Source: Haliea sp. (GTDB lineage: Bacteria; Pseudomonadota; Gammaproteobacteria; Pseudomonadales; Halieaceae). Taken from it: DNA of 49,648 bases. The position numbers were made by a program, and so were the translations under genes. Location: assembly GCA_002862985.1 (NCBI GenBank), contig PKCY01000141.1, forward strand, positions 1 through 49,648, in the 5' to 3' direction. Positions 33,578 through 44,580 of the stretch are shown piece by piece. Under the pieces are notes generated by a model. The model saw only the letters and a list, made by a program, of their open reading frames with translations, was not told the origin of the DNA and ran no database searches. How positions within the stretch are numbered: the stretch's first letter is position 1; each line of letters starts with the position of its first letter.

Positions 33578-35026
33578 TCAGGCCAACAGCGTATCTGCGT
33601 AGTCCAGTAGTTGCTCGAGCAATCCCCGCTGGGCCTCGGTAATGTCATTGCCAGCCATGAGCGTTTCGATCTCTACATGAAATTCCTCCATGCAGAAATC
33701 GGCTTCGGATCGCGCTTCAGTAAGCCTTTCGTAGCGAAACTCTTCCCATATGCCGTACTCCTGGGGCGTCAGACTCTCTAGATAGTTGCGCGCCCTATAA
33801 CGAAATAACATCTCCGGCAATCGCTGATCCTCAAATACAAAGCTCCCGGTGGCCAGCTCCTCACTGCTCTGCATCCGAACCTGTTCTATTACCTGCTTAT
33901 CGGCCGCACTGAAAAACCCGCCACTGTACAACATCAAATCAGGGTCGGCAGGAGTCTCAAATCGACGTCCCTCATAGATCGATTGAATCTTACGGCTAAA
34001 TCCTGACGCATCGCGCTCACGATATCCGCGCAGCTCTTGCAAATGCTTGCGGCACTCCCGGCCATTGATACCCAGTCTTTGCGCAGTCTCCGGATCCGCC
34101 ATCTTGGGTGTGAGTAGAATCGGACAGCGATTGATATGGACTGTTTTTAGACCTACTCTTTCAGTGCCCGGTGGGAGATCCTCGGTACGTGTATAGAGTA
34201 ATTTCTGCAGCTGCTGAGGTTCCAGATCGAACAATATTTGCGGATTGGCACTCAGGTCGAAGCAAATAATTTCATTGCGATTTTTGGGGTGCACCACGAG
34301 CGGAACCACCAGCGCGATGTTGTGGCGCTGAGCGCCGAACATCCCAGATACATGCAGCAGAGGTTTCATTCCCTCAATATCCATTTGCGCCAACACACTA
34401 CGCTTATCCCGGTTGCCTAAAACATAATTATACAAACGCGGCTGCCGCTCTTTGATCAGTCGGGTAAGTGCGATCGTGGCATGAACATCTGAGAGCGCGT
34501 CATGGGCTGATTCATGATTGATACCATTCGCGCTGGTCAGATCTTCAAGACGAAAGCTTGGCAGCCCATCTTCCCTGAGTGGCCACTCGATACCTTCCGG
34601 TCGCAGTGCGAAGGTAGTGCGGACCATATCGATAATATCCCAGCGGGAATTGCCGTTCTGCCACTCCCTTGCATAGGGGTCAAAGAAATTTCGATAGAGT
34701 GTATGGCGGGTAAACTCGTCATCAAAACGCAGTGAGTTATAGCCCACACCGCAGGTTCCGGGAAGGGCCAATTCCTCGTGAATTCGGGCGATAAATTCGC
34801 GCTCGGGCAAACCCTCGGCGAGTGCTTTCTGCGGCGTAATACCGGTCACCAGGCAAGCCTGTGGGTGCGGCAAAAAATCGTTGGCAGGACGGCAATAAAT
34901 GACCAGCGGGTCACCGATAACATTCAACTGCGCATCTGTTCTCAGGCCGGCAAACTGCACTGGTCTGTCGCGGGACGGATTAACGCCGAACGTTTCATAA
35001 TCGTGCCAGTAAAATGTATCAGGCAA
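33578..35026 (-). CDS. sbcB: Exodeoxyribonuclease I
   Basis: TFYWHDYETFGVNPSRDRPVQFAGLRTD; NSLRFDDEFTRHTLYRNFFDPY; TTG start overlapping the fumarase stop. Confidence 0.93.
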   Translation of the reverse strand: MPDTFYWHDYETFGVNPSRDRPVQFAGLRTDAQLNVIGDPLVIYCRPANDFLPHPQACLVTGITPQKALAEGLPEREFIARIHEELALPGTCGVGYNSLRFDDEFTRHTLYRNFFDPYAREWQNGNSRWDIIDMVRTTFALRPEGIEWPLREDGLPSFRLEDLTSANGINHESAHDALSDVHATIALTRLIKERQPRLYNYVLGNRDKRSVLAQMDIEGMKPLLHVSGMFGAQRHNIALVVPLVVHPKNRNEIICFDLSANPQILFDLEPQQLQKLLYTRTEDLPPGTERVGLKTVHINRCPILLTPKMADPETAQRLGINGRECRKHLQELRGYRERDASGFSRKIQSIYEGRRFETPADPDLMLYSGGFFSAADKQVIEQVRMQSSEELATGSFVFEDQRLPEMLFRYRARNYLESLTPQEYGIWEEFRYERLTEARSEADFCMEEFHVEIETLMAGNDITEAQRGLLEQLLDYADTLLA

Positions 35027-36542
35027 CGTCGATAGCCTGCGCTGCGATCTTCTCCCGCCAAATCTTCGGCCCGATTTCATGCACCGAGGCGCCGTTAACA
35101 TCGACCGCCACACTGACAGGCATATCCTTTACTTCAAATTCATAGATTGCCTCCATGCCCAATTCAGGAAAAGCGACTACCCTGGCAGAAGTAATCGCCT
35201 TGGACACAAGATAGGCCGCACCACCTACAGCCATCAGGTAGACCGCTCTGTGCTTCTTTATTGCCGCAACGCCAACGGGCCCGCGTTCGGCCTTACCAAT
35301 CATTCCCAACAAGCCGGTCTGTTCAAGAATAAAGTCGGTGAATTTGTCCATGCGTGTGGAGGTGGTCGGACCAGCAGGGCCCATAACCTCATCCCGCACC
35401 GGGTCGACCGGACCCACGTAGTAGATGAAGCGGCCTTTGAGATCAACCTCAGGCGGTAACCCCTCACCACTTTCGATCAACTCCTTCATCTTCTTGTGCG
35501 CCGCATCGCGCCCGGTCAACATCTTGCCGGACAGCAGCAGTGTATCCCCCGGCTGCCACTGGGACGCCTCCTCACGGGTCACTGAATCGAGATTAATGCG
35601 CCGCACATTCTCACCGACTTCCCAGGTGATGTCCGGCCAGTCATCGAGATCCGGGGGCGTCTGCAGTGAAGGACCCGAACCGTCCAACACGAAGTGCGCA
35701 TGACGTGTGGCGGCGCAGTTGGGAATCATGGCCACCGGCAGTGAGGCCGCATGCGTGGGATAGTCTTTGATTTTCACATCCATAACGGTGGTGAGGCCAC
35801 CGAGACCCTGAGCGCCGATACCCAGCTTGTTGACCTCTTCCATAATCTCAAGGCGCAGTTCCTCCACACGATTGGATGCGCCACGCTTGCGTAAATCGTG
35901 GATGTCGATAGGGTCCATCAATGCTTCTTTGGCCATGACTGCCGCTTTTTCTGCCGTACCCCCAATTCCTATACCCAGCATACCCGGCGGGCACCAGCCG
36001 GCGCCCATAGTCGGAATGGTTTTCACCACCCAGTCCACAATACTATCGGAGGGGTTCAGCATGGCCAATTTGGACTTATTTTCCGAGCCGCCGCCCTTGG
36101 CTGCCACCTGCACATCAAGCGTGTCACCGGGTATGACCTCCATATGAATCACGGCCGGAGTATTGTCCTTGGTATTGCGGCGCGCCCCAGCGGGGTCTTC
36201 CAGAATGGATGCACGCAGGACGTTATCCGGATGAGTATAGGCGCGGCGAACGCCCTCATTCACCATATCTGCAACCGATATTTCCGCATCCCATTGGACA
36301 TCCATACCAATTTTAAGAAACACGGTCACAATGCCCGTATCCTGGCATATGGGCCGATGGCCCTGGGCACACATGCGTGAATTGATCAAAATTTGTGCCA
36401 TGGCATCCCGAGCGGCGGGGTTTTGCTCCCGCTCATAGGCCTCATTCACGGCTTTGACGAAGTCGAGGGGATGGTAGTAGGAAATAAACTGCAGGGCATC
36501 GGCAACGCTATCGATAAAGTCGTCTTGTCGAATGACGGTCAT
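35019..36542 (-). CDS. fumA: Fumarate hydratase, class I
   Basis: CQDTGIVTVFLKIG, GAGWCPPGMLGIGIGGTAEKAAVMAKEAL, GPTTSTRMDKFTDFILEQTG. Confidence 0.92.
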   Translation of the reverse strand: MTVIRQDDFIDSVADALQFISYYHPLDFVKAVNEAYEREQNPAARDAMAQILINSRMCAQGHRPICQDTGIVTVFLKIGMDVQWDAEISVADMVNEGVRRAYTHPDNVLRASILEDPAGARRNTKDNTPAVIHMEVIPGDTLDVQVAAKGGGSENKSKLAMLNPSDSIVDWVVKTIPTMGAGWCPPGMLGIGIGGTAEKAAVMAKEALMDPIDIHDLRKRGASNRVEELRLEIMEEVNKLGIGAQGLGGLTTVMDVKIKDYPTHAASLPVAMIPNCAATRHAHFVLDGSGPSLQTPPDLDDWPDITWEVGENVRRINLDSVTREEASQWQPGDTLLLSGKMLTGRDAAHKKMKELIESGEGLPPEVDLKGRFIYYVGPVDPVRDEVMGPAGPTTSTRMDKFTDFILEQTGLLGMIGKAERGPVGVAAIKKHRAVYLMAVGGAAYLVSKAITSARVVAFPELGMEAIYEFEVKDMPVSVAVDVNGASVHEIGPKIWREKIAAQAIDVA

Positions 36543-36652
36543 GTGGCGAATCCTTGTACTGTACTAGTGGAAAAACAGATTGAATAATGGTGCAGGCTTA
36601 CGCGCTATAAGATCGGTGTCAAAAACAGTCAGGGCCTGGTTGATTGCCCATT

Positions 36653-37423
36653 TTAAGGAGTACTCTGCATCGACCGTACCGTAGCCTGCAATTCACTCAA
36701 GCTGGTGTTAACCTGCCGCCGAAAAGCATTTACCGAACCCACCCATTCCTCACTGCCCTGCACCCGCTTATCGAGCTTCGCCAACTGCAAATTAATCGCA
36801 TTCAGTGCATCGGCAACACGCTCTACTTCCGCCTGATTGGCCTTCGCGCTAGCCATTAGGCGGGACAGGTCCCCCGCCACGCTCTTCAGTTTGGCGATAT
36901 CACCCGAGACATTTTTTAATTCGGACTGGGTCTCAGCTACTGAGCCTTCAATGCTATTGAGACTTTTGCCCTGACGACTGCTAGCTGACTCCAGCTTGTC
37001 CAGACGCTCTTTAGACTGCTTCCAGACATTATCCCAAAGCTTACGTACTTCCGACTCGAGTTCCCCAATCTTTACCGCCTGCACGGCCGCACTCTGGTTC
37101 ATACCCTCATCGGTGTCAGACAACCTGGCCTCGAGATCGCCGATACGGGAGGCATAGCTCTCCACCTGGTCACTCGTCTGTTGCAATTGCGACTGCAATT
37201 GCCAGGCCCAGACACACGCTACCATGGCGACAACCAGGGCAAACGTCATCACAAACCGGGCCAACACACCAGAACCGGCTATCGGCGAAGGTGGGGGTCT
37301 TTTCCCATTACCGGTGATCCGGCTTCGCTCACCGCTGCCAGCTTTGGTTTTGCTGCTGCGCCGGGGCTCACCGTCGCGCGTCGGGACAATGGCGGGAATA
37401 TGGTCGAGATCGTCTTGTGACAT
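36653..37423 (-). CDS. Single-TM coiled-coil protein of unknown function
   Basis: One TM (VLARFVMTFALVVAMVACVWAW) followed by long heptad-rich helices. Confidence 0.7.
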   Translation of the reverse strand: MSQDDLDHIPAIVPTRDGEPRRSSKTKAGSGERSRITGNGKRPPPSPIAGSGVLARFVMTFALVVAMVACVWAWQLQSQLQQTSDQVESYASRIGDLEARLSDTDEGMNQSAAVQAVKIGELESEVRKLWDNVWKQSKERLDKLESASSRQGKSLNSIEGSVAETQSELKNVSGDIAKLKSVAGDLSRLMASAKANQAEVERVADALNAINLQLAKLDKRVQGSEEWVGSVNAFRRQVNTSLSELQATVRSMQSTP

Positions 37424-37483
37424 GGGACTTCACTTGGCTAGCGTTGGGCACAATTATACCCGTGGTCCGCCGGCGCTGAATAC

Positions 37484-37507
37484 AAAAAAGCCGGGAAAAC
37501 CCGGCCT
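37484..37507 (-). terminator. Rho-independent terminator of the 37527-38147 gene
   Basis: Minus strand GGCCGGG-TTTT-CCCGGC followed by TTTTTT. Confidence 0.85.
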
Positions 37508-37526
37508 TGTTGTCAATCCAGTTCAA

Positions 37527-38147
37527 TCACACAAAAGCGAGTATTGCCCACAGCAGCGCGGTCAAACCCAGGCTGCAGTGAATGACGCCCTTGACACTGG
37601 CCATAGGACCGACTTTGCCAAAAATAGCGTTAAGCTCAAGCAGCACAATAATAGCAAGACACAGGTAAATGCCGTTGTTGCTCACGTCTGCTATGTACAA
37701 GTTCTTGGACCCCAACATACCAAAGAGCATCGGCGCAGAAAACAGGGTGTTGGTGCGCGATGCCAGACCAGCTTTGGCAGCACTGGAGGGACCGTCCCCT
37801 TCCTTCAGACCCAGGACCACTTTTTGCTTGGGCCAGATAATCAGCCACACGTTAAGAAACATGAAAGTGCCGGCTAAAGCACCAATGCTGATCAGCGGCA
37901 TACCCATGAAATTCGTTGTAGCACCAACCTGATGTAACAGGATGAGACCGGTGAGGAAAGTAAACATTGCGCCCCAGCGGAACCACCACAGTGCTCTAGG
38001 AGCAAGTTTCTTCATCGCGTCGGCTTTGGCATCCGCTTCGGCTTCCTTGAAATACTCCGTTTGTACAAAGTTAAAATAGTAAAGCATCCCTATCCAGACA
38101 ATCCCGAATAAGACATGCGCAAACCTGAAGATAAATTCGAGAACCAT
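37527..38147 (-). CDS. PuuD/urate hydroxylase-like integral membrane protein
   Basis: IFRFAHVLFGIVWIGMLYYFNFVQTEYFKEAE...PRALWWFRWGAMFTFLTGLILL, resembling the N-terminal membrane domain of that family. Confidence 0.65.
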   Translation of the reverse strand: MVLEFIFRFAHVLFGIVWIGMLYYFNFVQTEYFKEAEADAKADAMKKLAPRALWWFRWGAMFTFLTGLILLHQVGATTNFMGMPLISIGALAGTFMFLNVWLIIWPKQKVVLGLKEGDGPSSAAKAGLASRTNTLFSAPMLFGMLGSKNLYIADVSNNGIYLCLAIIVLLELNAIFGKVGPMASVKGVIHCSLGLTALLWAILAFV

Positions 38148-38246
38148 GACTCTCTCCTGTTGTTATAAATGGAAAACACTATTGTACCTAAAAGTGCTCG
38201 TATAACCCTACTAGTATTAAGTGAAAGTCGGCTTTTTCCGCAAATC

Positions 38247-38274
38247 AAAAAAAACCCCACCAGAAGGTGGGGTT
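38247..38274 (-). terminator. Rho-independent terminator of groESL
   Basis: Perfect 9-bp stem AACCCCACC/GGTGGGGTT with 4-nt loop, followed by a T-run on the minus strand. Confidence 0.92.
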
Positions 38275-38298
38275 GTCGTCAACGCTATCGGTTTGGGC

Positions 38299-39978
<1,680 letters not shown>

Positions 39979-40026
39979 TTAGATGTTAATCAATTTTTAA
40001 CTTGTGAGACTCGACTGCCAGTGGTC

Positions 40027-40317
40027 CTAATCGACCACGGCGAAGATTTCGCTCTCACCCATAATGATCAGTTCTTCACCATCGACCTCGATGGTGTTGC
40101 TGCCGGCGTACTGGCCGAATACAACTGTATCGCCAACTTTCACAGCCAGCGCTCGCAATTCACCGCTATCGAGCACCTTGCCGTCGCCTATGGCGATAAC
40201 TTCGCCCTGGTTGGGCTTCTCTTTGGCGGAACCGGGCAGCAAGATGCCGCCTGCAGTAGTTTCCTCTTCTTCCTTGCGACGAACGACCACACGGTCGTAC
40301 AGCGGACGGATTTTCAT
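40027..40317 (-). CDS. groES: 10 kDa co-chaperonin GroES
   Basis: [44 protein letters not shown]. Confidence 0.98.
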   Translation of the reverse strand: MKIRPLYDRVVVRRKEEEETTAGGILLPGSAKEKPNQGEVIAIGDGKVLDSGELRALAVKVGDTVVFGQYAGSNTIEVDGEELIIMGESEIFAVVD

Positions 40318-40377
40318 TTGTGTAACTCTCCAAAGTGACAATGTTATATGGGCCCCTGGAAGGGGGTTAGCATGCTT

Positions 40378-40404
40378 AATTGGGGCGCAAAATCGGATTT
40401 CAAG
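40378..40404 (-). promoter_or_regulatory. Sigma-32-like promoter of groESL
   Basis: Minus strand CTTGAAA (40398-40404)-N12-CCCCAATT (40378-40385). Confidence 0.72.
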
Positions 40405-40410
40405 GTCTAA

Positions 40411-40437
40411 TTAGCACTCTTTTCAAGAGAGTGCTAA
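40411..40437 (-). promoter_or_regulatory. CIRCE element (HrcA operator)
   Basis: Exact TTAGCACTC-N9-GAGTGCTAA; the inverted repeat extends to 12-bp arms AATTAGCACTCT/AGAGTGCTAATT (40409-40439). Confidence 0.95.
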
Positions 40438-40464
40438 TTCTAGTCAGGATTACAGTGGAGTCAA
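40437..40464 (-). promoter_or_regulatory. Sigma-70-like promoter abutting CIRCE
   Basis: Minus strand TTGACT (40459-40464)-N16-TAGAAT (40437-40442), directly followed by CIRCE. Confidence 0.65.
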
Positions 40465-40526
40465 GGGCGAGGCGGTGAACTGAGAAGATCAGGAATGTAA
40501 GACTTCTTTACTAAATTTTCAATTAC

Positions 40527-40961
40527 TTAAGAATGATTATTGTGGTTATCCTCGTCGACGCGACGAAAGCTGCCCTCGATGGTCTCATGACCGGGCTCCG
40601 CTCGTTGAGGCTTATAAAGCTCCGGCTGCGGGCCCATAAAAGCCTGCACCAGCCGGCGGCGCAATGGACCAACCATCACTACCAGGGCGGCAAAGTCCGA
40701 TATCATGCCGGGGAAAATCAGGAGTAAACCGGCACATCCCATGGCCATATCATCCAGTAGCAGCTGCGGGCCGATAACACGTCCATTCTGGGCCTCCCTG
40801 AGGCTTTCAAACATACCACGGCCCTGGCGCCGTAAAATGGCCAAACCCAGTGCGCCCGTGGCAAAAACATAGACGATCGCGGTCAAAGCACTGGTTTCAA
40901 TGCCCAGTTCGATCAGGGTAAATAGCTCCAGCCAGGGCAGAAGCATAATGAAAAAACGCAT
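40527..40961 (-). CDS. fxsA: FxsA-family membrane protein
   Basis: MRFFIMLLPWLELFTLIELGIETSALTAIVYVFATGALGLAILRRQG; adjacent to groES, a common neighbour. Confidence 0.85.
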   Translation of the reverse strand: MRFFIMLLPWLELFTLIELGIETSALTAIVYVFATGALGLAILRRQGRGMFESLREAQNGRVIGPQLLLDDMAMGCAGLLLIFPGMISDFAALVVMVGPLRRRLVQAFMGPQPELYKPQRAEPGHETIEGSFRRVDEDNHNNHS

Positions 40962-41103
40962 ATTGAGAGTCCTCCGCTTCACCCCAGTATGGGGCTAGGA
41001 ACCATTTTTTCAAGCATAGCGCGCTATAGCGCAGGCGGCCCTCGACTCCACCAAGGGAGTCTGACAAACTCAACGCTTACCTCTACCCAAACCAGCAGCG
41101 TCC

Positions 41104-41418
41104 ATGCAGGAATATGCACCCGACATCAACCAGCGCATCTGGCGGGCAGTGGCGGCCATTCCCGAGGGCAAGGTGACCACTTACGGTGGGGTTGCTCAAA
41201 AAGCAGGTATTGCCCGGGCTGCGCGCAGGGTTGGTCTGGCGTTGCGTGGTTTGCCTCCCGATACCAGCATTCCGTGGCACAGGGTAGTCAATGCTCAGGG
41301 GCGAATCTCACTCCCTGAGGGCTCCGTATCGCACGCTACTCAAAGAGAGCGTTTAGAGTCCGAGGGCATTGGCTTTGGATTAAATGGCAAAATCGACTTG
41401 CGCCAGTTCGGCTGGTGA
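41104..41418 (+). CDS. Alkyltransferase-like (ATL) DNA-binding protein, MGMT family
   Basis: MGMT C-terminal domain fold (IWRAVAAIPEGKVTTYGGVAQKAGIARAARRVGLALRG) with PWHR in place of the catalytic PCHR. Confidence 0.88.
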   Translation: MQEYAPDINQRIWRAVAAIPEGKVTTYGGVAQKAGIARAARRVGLALRGLPPDTSIPWHRVVNAQGRISLPEGSVSHATQRERLESEGIGFGLNGKIDLRQFGW

Positions 41419-41456
41419 ACCGAGTTCGTTCGGCCTCAGGCTACCGCCTTGGACGC

Positions 41457-42347
41457 TTACTTATTGCGCCGATGGATTTTCGACGCATTCGTGGGCATAT
41501 GACCGAAATAGTAAAATTTCTTTTTGGTTATTACGTCACCATGCCCGCGAATTTCAGCAAATTGTTGCCGGTATTTCTCCAGTCTCGCATCTCGCTCACG
41601 GGCGCTGACATTGGTTGTTGTGCCACCGTGAAGCTGATGAAAACAACCCTCGCCGATCAACTGGGTGGCGGTAACACCTGGAGCATCGATGGCGCGATTA
41701 AATATATCCAGATTTATATATCCTCCTCCAGGTAAATCAAACCGTTCATCCGCCCCGCCCTGTTCCTCAAACAGTGAACGCCTCATAAACAGGCAATTCG
41801 ATTCAAACATTCGATTCATCCAGCCGATTTTGTCGTCACCTGTACGCAAGGGCGTCCCGATTTCATAAAGTCGGTAGCCATCCTCAGGCCAATCGATTTT
41901 TTTCAGAAGCGCATCCTCTACCTGTTTATCATATCCGTTGACAATAGATTCATTCTGCTCCTCCGGTCCCATCCAGAAGTAGCGGGTGGCAACTACAGGG
42001 TTTTCAAAAGCTTCGTAGCAGGCAAGCGCCATGCGAAATACACCGGGCGTCAAAATATGTGCCCCATCTATCATCAAACAAAGAATGTCGCCAGTCGCCT
42101 CCTTCAGCGCAAGGTTAATCGCCTGCGCAGGCGAAGGTGGTGCATTCTCCAGTGGAATAAATCGAACAGGCACGTCCACACCGGACCATGAAGCTGAGTC
42201 AAGTAGAACAGGTGATCCGTTATCGACAAGAATAACTTCATATTCCAGCGCCTGCGCACCGTGCTGGTAAGTTCGTGATAGCCCCATCAGGGTTCGAGGA
42301 ATTTCCCGTGCCATATCATACGAAATCAAAATAACTGATAATTTCAT
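41457..42347 (-). CDS. GT2-like glycosyltransferase, paralogue A
   Basis: MKLSVILISYDMAREIPRTL...YEVILVDNGS...CLMIDGAHILTPGV...GGADERFDLPGGGYINLD...GEGCFHQLHGGTTTN. Confidence 0.75.
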   Translation of the reverse strand: MKLSVILISYDMAREIPRTLMGLSRTYQHGAQALEYEVILVDNGSPVLLDSASWSGVDVPVRFIPLENAPPSPAQAINLALKEATGDILCLMIDGAHILTPGVFRMALACYEAFENPVVATRYFWMGPEEQNESIVNGYDKQVEDALLKKIDWPEDGYRLYEIGTPLRTGDDKIGWMNRMFESNCLFMRRSLFEEQGGADERFDLPGGGYINLDIFNRAIDAPGVTATQLIGEGCFHQLHGGTTTNVSARERDARLEKYRQQFAEIRGHGDVITKKKFYYFGHMPTNASKIHRRNK

Positions 42348-42394
42348 GCTAATCCCATATTGAAGTGTCCCAGAGGAACAAGACACATCGCTTT

Positions 42395-43318
42395 TTAGTC
42401 AATCGGTTTTCCAGAATCTCTGGCCCGCTTACGCGCAACGACTGTAATGTTAGACATCGTATTGGGCATATGGCCCATGTAGAAGAACGATGCATTCGCG
42501 ACTAAATCGTCGTGACCACGAATCTGACGATACTGCTCACGGTATTGCTCCAGCTTCGCCTCCCGCTCATTGCCACTGGAGTTGGTTGTAACCCCCCCGT
42601 GCAACTGATGGAAACTGCCCTCCCCGATTATTTGAAATGGCGTAACATCTGGCGCTTCCACCGCGCGCTTAAGAATATCCAAATTCAGAAAGCCACCGCC
42701 AGGAAGGTCGAAACGTTCATCCGCCCCGCCGAGCTCTTCCAGCAATGATTTTTTCATAAACAGACAATTGGCCTCAGACAACCTATTGAACCAGGTAATA
42801 ACCTTGGCACCGGTACGAAGCGGGGTACAAATTTCGAACAGCCTATACCCGTCTTCCGGCCATTCAATTCGCGCCAGCAATTTATCCTCGCTTTGCTTAT
42901 CGTAGCCCTTTGATACAGATACCGTTTGCTCGTCTGAACCCAGGTAAAAATATCGGATCGCCACAACAGCATTTTTAAATGCCTTAAAACCCGACAATGC
43001 CATTCGAAACACACCCGGCGTCAGTAGGTGGGCGCCATCTATCATCAAACAAACAATTTCTCCTGCGGCTGCCGATAACGCCACGTTCATGGCCTGAGCT
43101 GGAGATGGGGAGGCATTCTCAATGCGTATTAAACGTACTGGCACATCTATGTCTGCCCACGTCGCCTCGTCTAACGGTACGGGAGAGCCATTATCGACCA
43201 ACAAAACCTCGTAATCCAAGTCCGCCGCATCATGCTGATAAGTGCGCGAGAGCGCCTGCAAAGTACGAGGAATTTCCCGCGCCATATCGTACGAGATTAA
43301 AATGACAGATAGTTTCAT
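42395..43318 (-). CDS. GT2-like glycosyltransferase, paralogue B
   Basis: Nearly the same N-terminus as paralogue A (MKLSVILISYDMAREIPRTL) and the same DGAH, GGGxxNLD and FHQLHGG motifs. Confidence 0.75.
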   Translation of the reverse strand: MKLSVILISYDMAREIPRTLQALSRTYQHDAADLDYEVLLVDNGSPVPLDEATWADIDVPVRLIRIENASPSPAQAMNVALSAAAGEIVCLMIDGAHLLTPGVFRMALSGFKAFKNAVVAIRYFYLGSDEQTVSVSKGYDKQSEDKLLARIEWPEDGYRLFEICTPLRTGAKVITWFNRLSEANCLFMKKSLLEELGGADERFDLPGGGFLNLDILKRAVEAPDVTPFQIIGEGSFHQLHGGVTTNSSGNEREAKLEQYREQYRQIRGHDDLVANASFFYMGHMPNTMSNITVVARKRARDSGKPID

Positions 43319-43422
43319 TGAATTCACTGTTTGTGGAGAAGCCAGGGTTTTACCGCTGACTCTAAAATTATTACGTTAATACTAGAGAAAAATCCGAAGG
43401 GTTTATAGCAAAAACCTCTAAT

Positions 43423-43497
43423 AAAAAAACCCCGCATGTTCACATTCTTTCCCAGCGACACCTTGATACGGAAGGTGGACTGCTAGTCGACCGGGGC
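43423..43497 (-). ncRNA. Putative short structured leader RNA / attenuator ending in a T-tract
   Basis: Minus strand: CCCCG (43492-43496) pairs CGGGG (43430-43434) enclosing hairpins GACT-AGC-AGTC (43478-43488) and CACCTT-N7-AAGGTG (43459-43477), followed by TTTTTTT. Confidence 0.4.
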
Positions 43498-43551
43498 ATG
43501 AAAATAACGTACTCTTTAAGGACGCATTCTTTCAATGGTCATTTGTGAACG

Positions 43552-44532
43552 ATGAATAATACGAGCAAATTTGAATTGACTGTGGCTGACCTTGAAGCCA
43601 GAAACATTGAAGGCGCTTGTGCGACCGTAGAATCCCGTATAGAGGCTTACCGCACTCGCGAGCCCCTCGCTAACCCAAATCTAATCGTCAACGAGAATGC
43701 AGAGGCTGTCGAAAATGTGGGGCGGCGTATACCGGAGGTGGACGAACAAGAACTGACCGCCGATCTACTGCGCGAAAACTTGGCTGACTACGGCGCTCTA
43801 ATTGTTCGCAATATGTTTTCCAATACAACCACTAACACGCTAACAAAAGCAGCCGACCAGGTCATCACCGCCTGTGACGACCCTAGTAAACCACCACCTG
43901 CTAATACCTATTTCAATCCACCGACAAACTTGAGCTCCATAATGCCAAGGGCGGATAAAGAGCTGGGCAACACGAGAACGTTCCACCGTGATTCAGGATC
44001 TGCGATGTGCGTGGAGGCCCCAAGCGTCGCTGAGGCTCTATTGCAGCTTTACGAAGAAAAAGGCCTGAAAGATCTTCTCGGCGAATACCTTGGCGAGCCT
44101 CCGTGTCTATCCGTGAAAAAGTGGGTAATGAGGCGTTCAAAACTACCTGTCTCAGAGGCGGGCTGGCATCAGGATGGGGCCTTCATGGGCACCAATATTA
44201 ACAGCATCAATATGTGGCTCCCACTCAACAGATGTGGCGGTGAAACGGGGTCACCCGGCATGGATGTTGTACCCAGGCGCCTGAATAAAATTGTTTCTGC
44301 GGATGGCGCTCAGTTTAACTGGTCGGTAAGTTCGACGCAGGTAACGGACACGTTTGCAGACAACCAACCACTCATGCCCGTTTTCAATGCGGGCGATGCG
44401 TTTTTCTTCGATCACTTTTTTTTACATCGCACCCAATTTAGGACTGATTTCACCAAGATACGATTTGCGGTTGAGACCTGGTTTTTCGGGGCTTCAAGTT
44501 TTCCCAAAAACCAAATACCACTTGCGTGGTAA
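43552..44532 (+). CDS. PhyH-type Fe(II)/2-oxoglutarate dioxygenase 1
   Basis: GWHQDGAFMG ... FNAGDAFFFDHFFLHRTQF ... IRFAVETWFF (HxD...H and downstream Arg). Confidence 0.78.
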   Translation: MNNTSKFELTVADLEARNIEGACATVESRIEAYRTREPLANPNLIVNENAEAVENVGRRIPEVDEQELTADLLRENLADYGALIVRNMFSNTTTNTLTKAADQVITACDDPSKPPPANTYFNPPTNLSSIMPRADKELGNTRTFHRDSGSAMCVEAPSVAEALLQLYEEKGLKDLLGEYLGEPPCLSVKKWVMRRSKLPVSEAGWHQDGAFMGTNINSINMWLPLNRCGGETGSPGMDVVPRRLNKIVSADGAQFNWSVSSTQVTDTFADNQPLMPVFNAGDAFFFDHFFLHRTQFRTDFTKIRFAVETWFFGASSFPKNQIPLAW

Positions 44533-44580
44533 TCCTGTAAGACCGCGCTATGATTTCAGTGGGGAAGAGACGGTATAGCT

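Noticed and set aside
43423-43497. tRNA-like reading of the structured intergenic element
   Set aside because: No T-loop TTCRANY motif, no anticodon arm of correct size and no CCA context; kept only as a generic structured RNA candidate.
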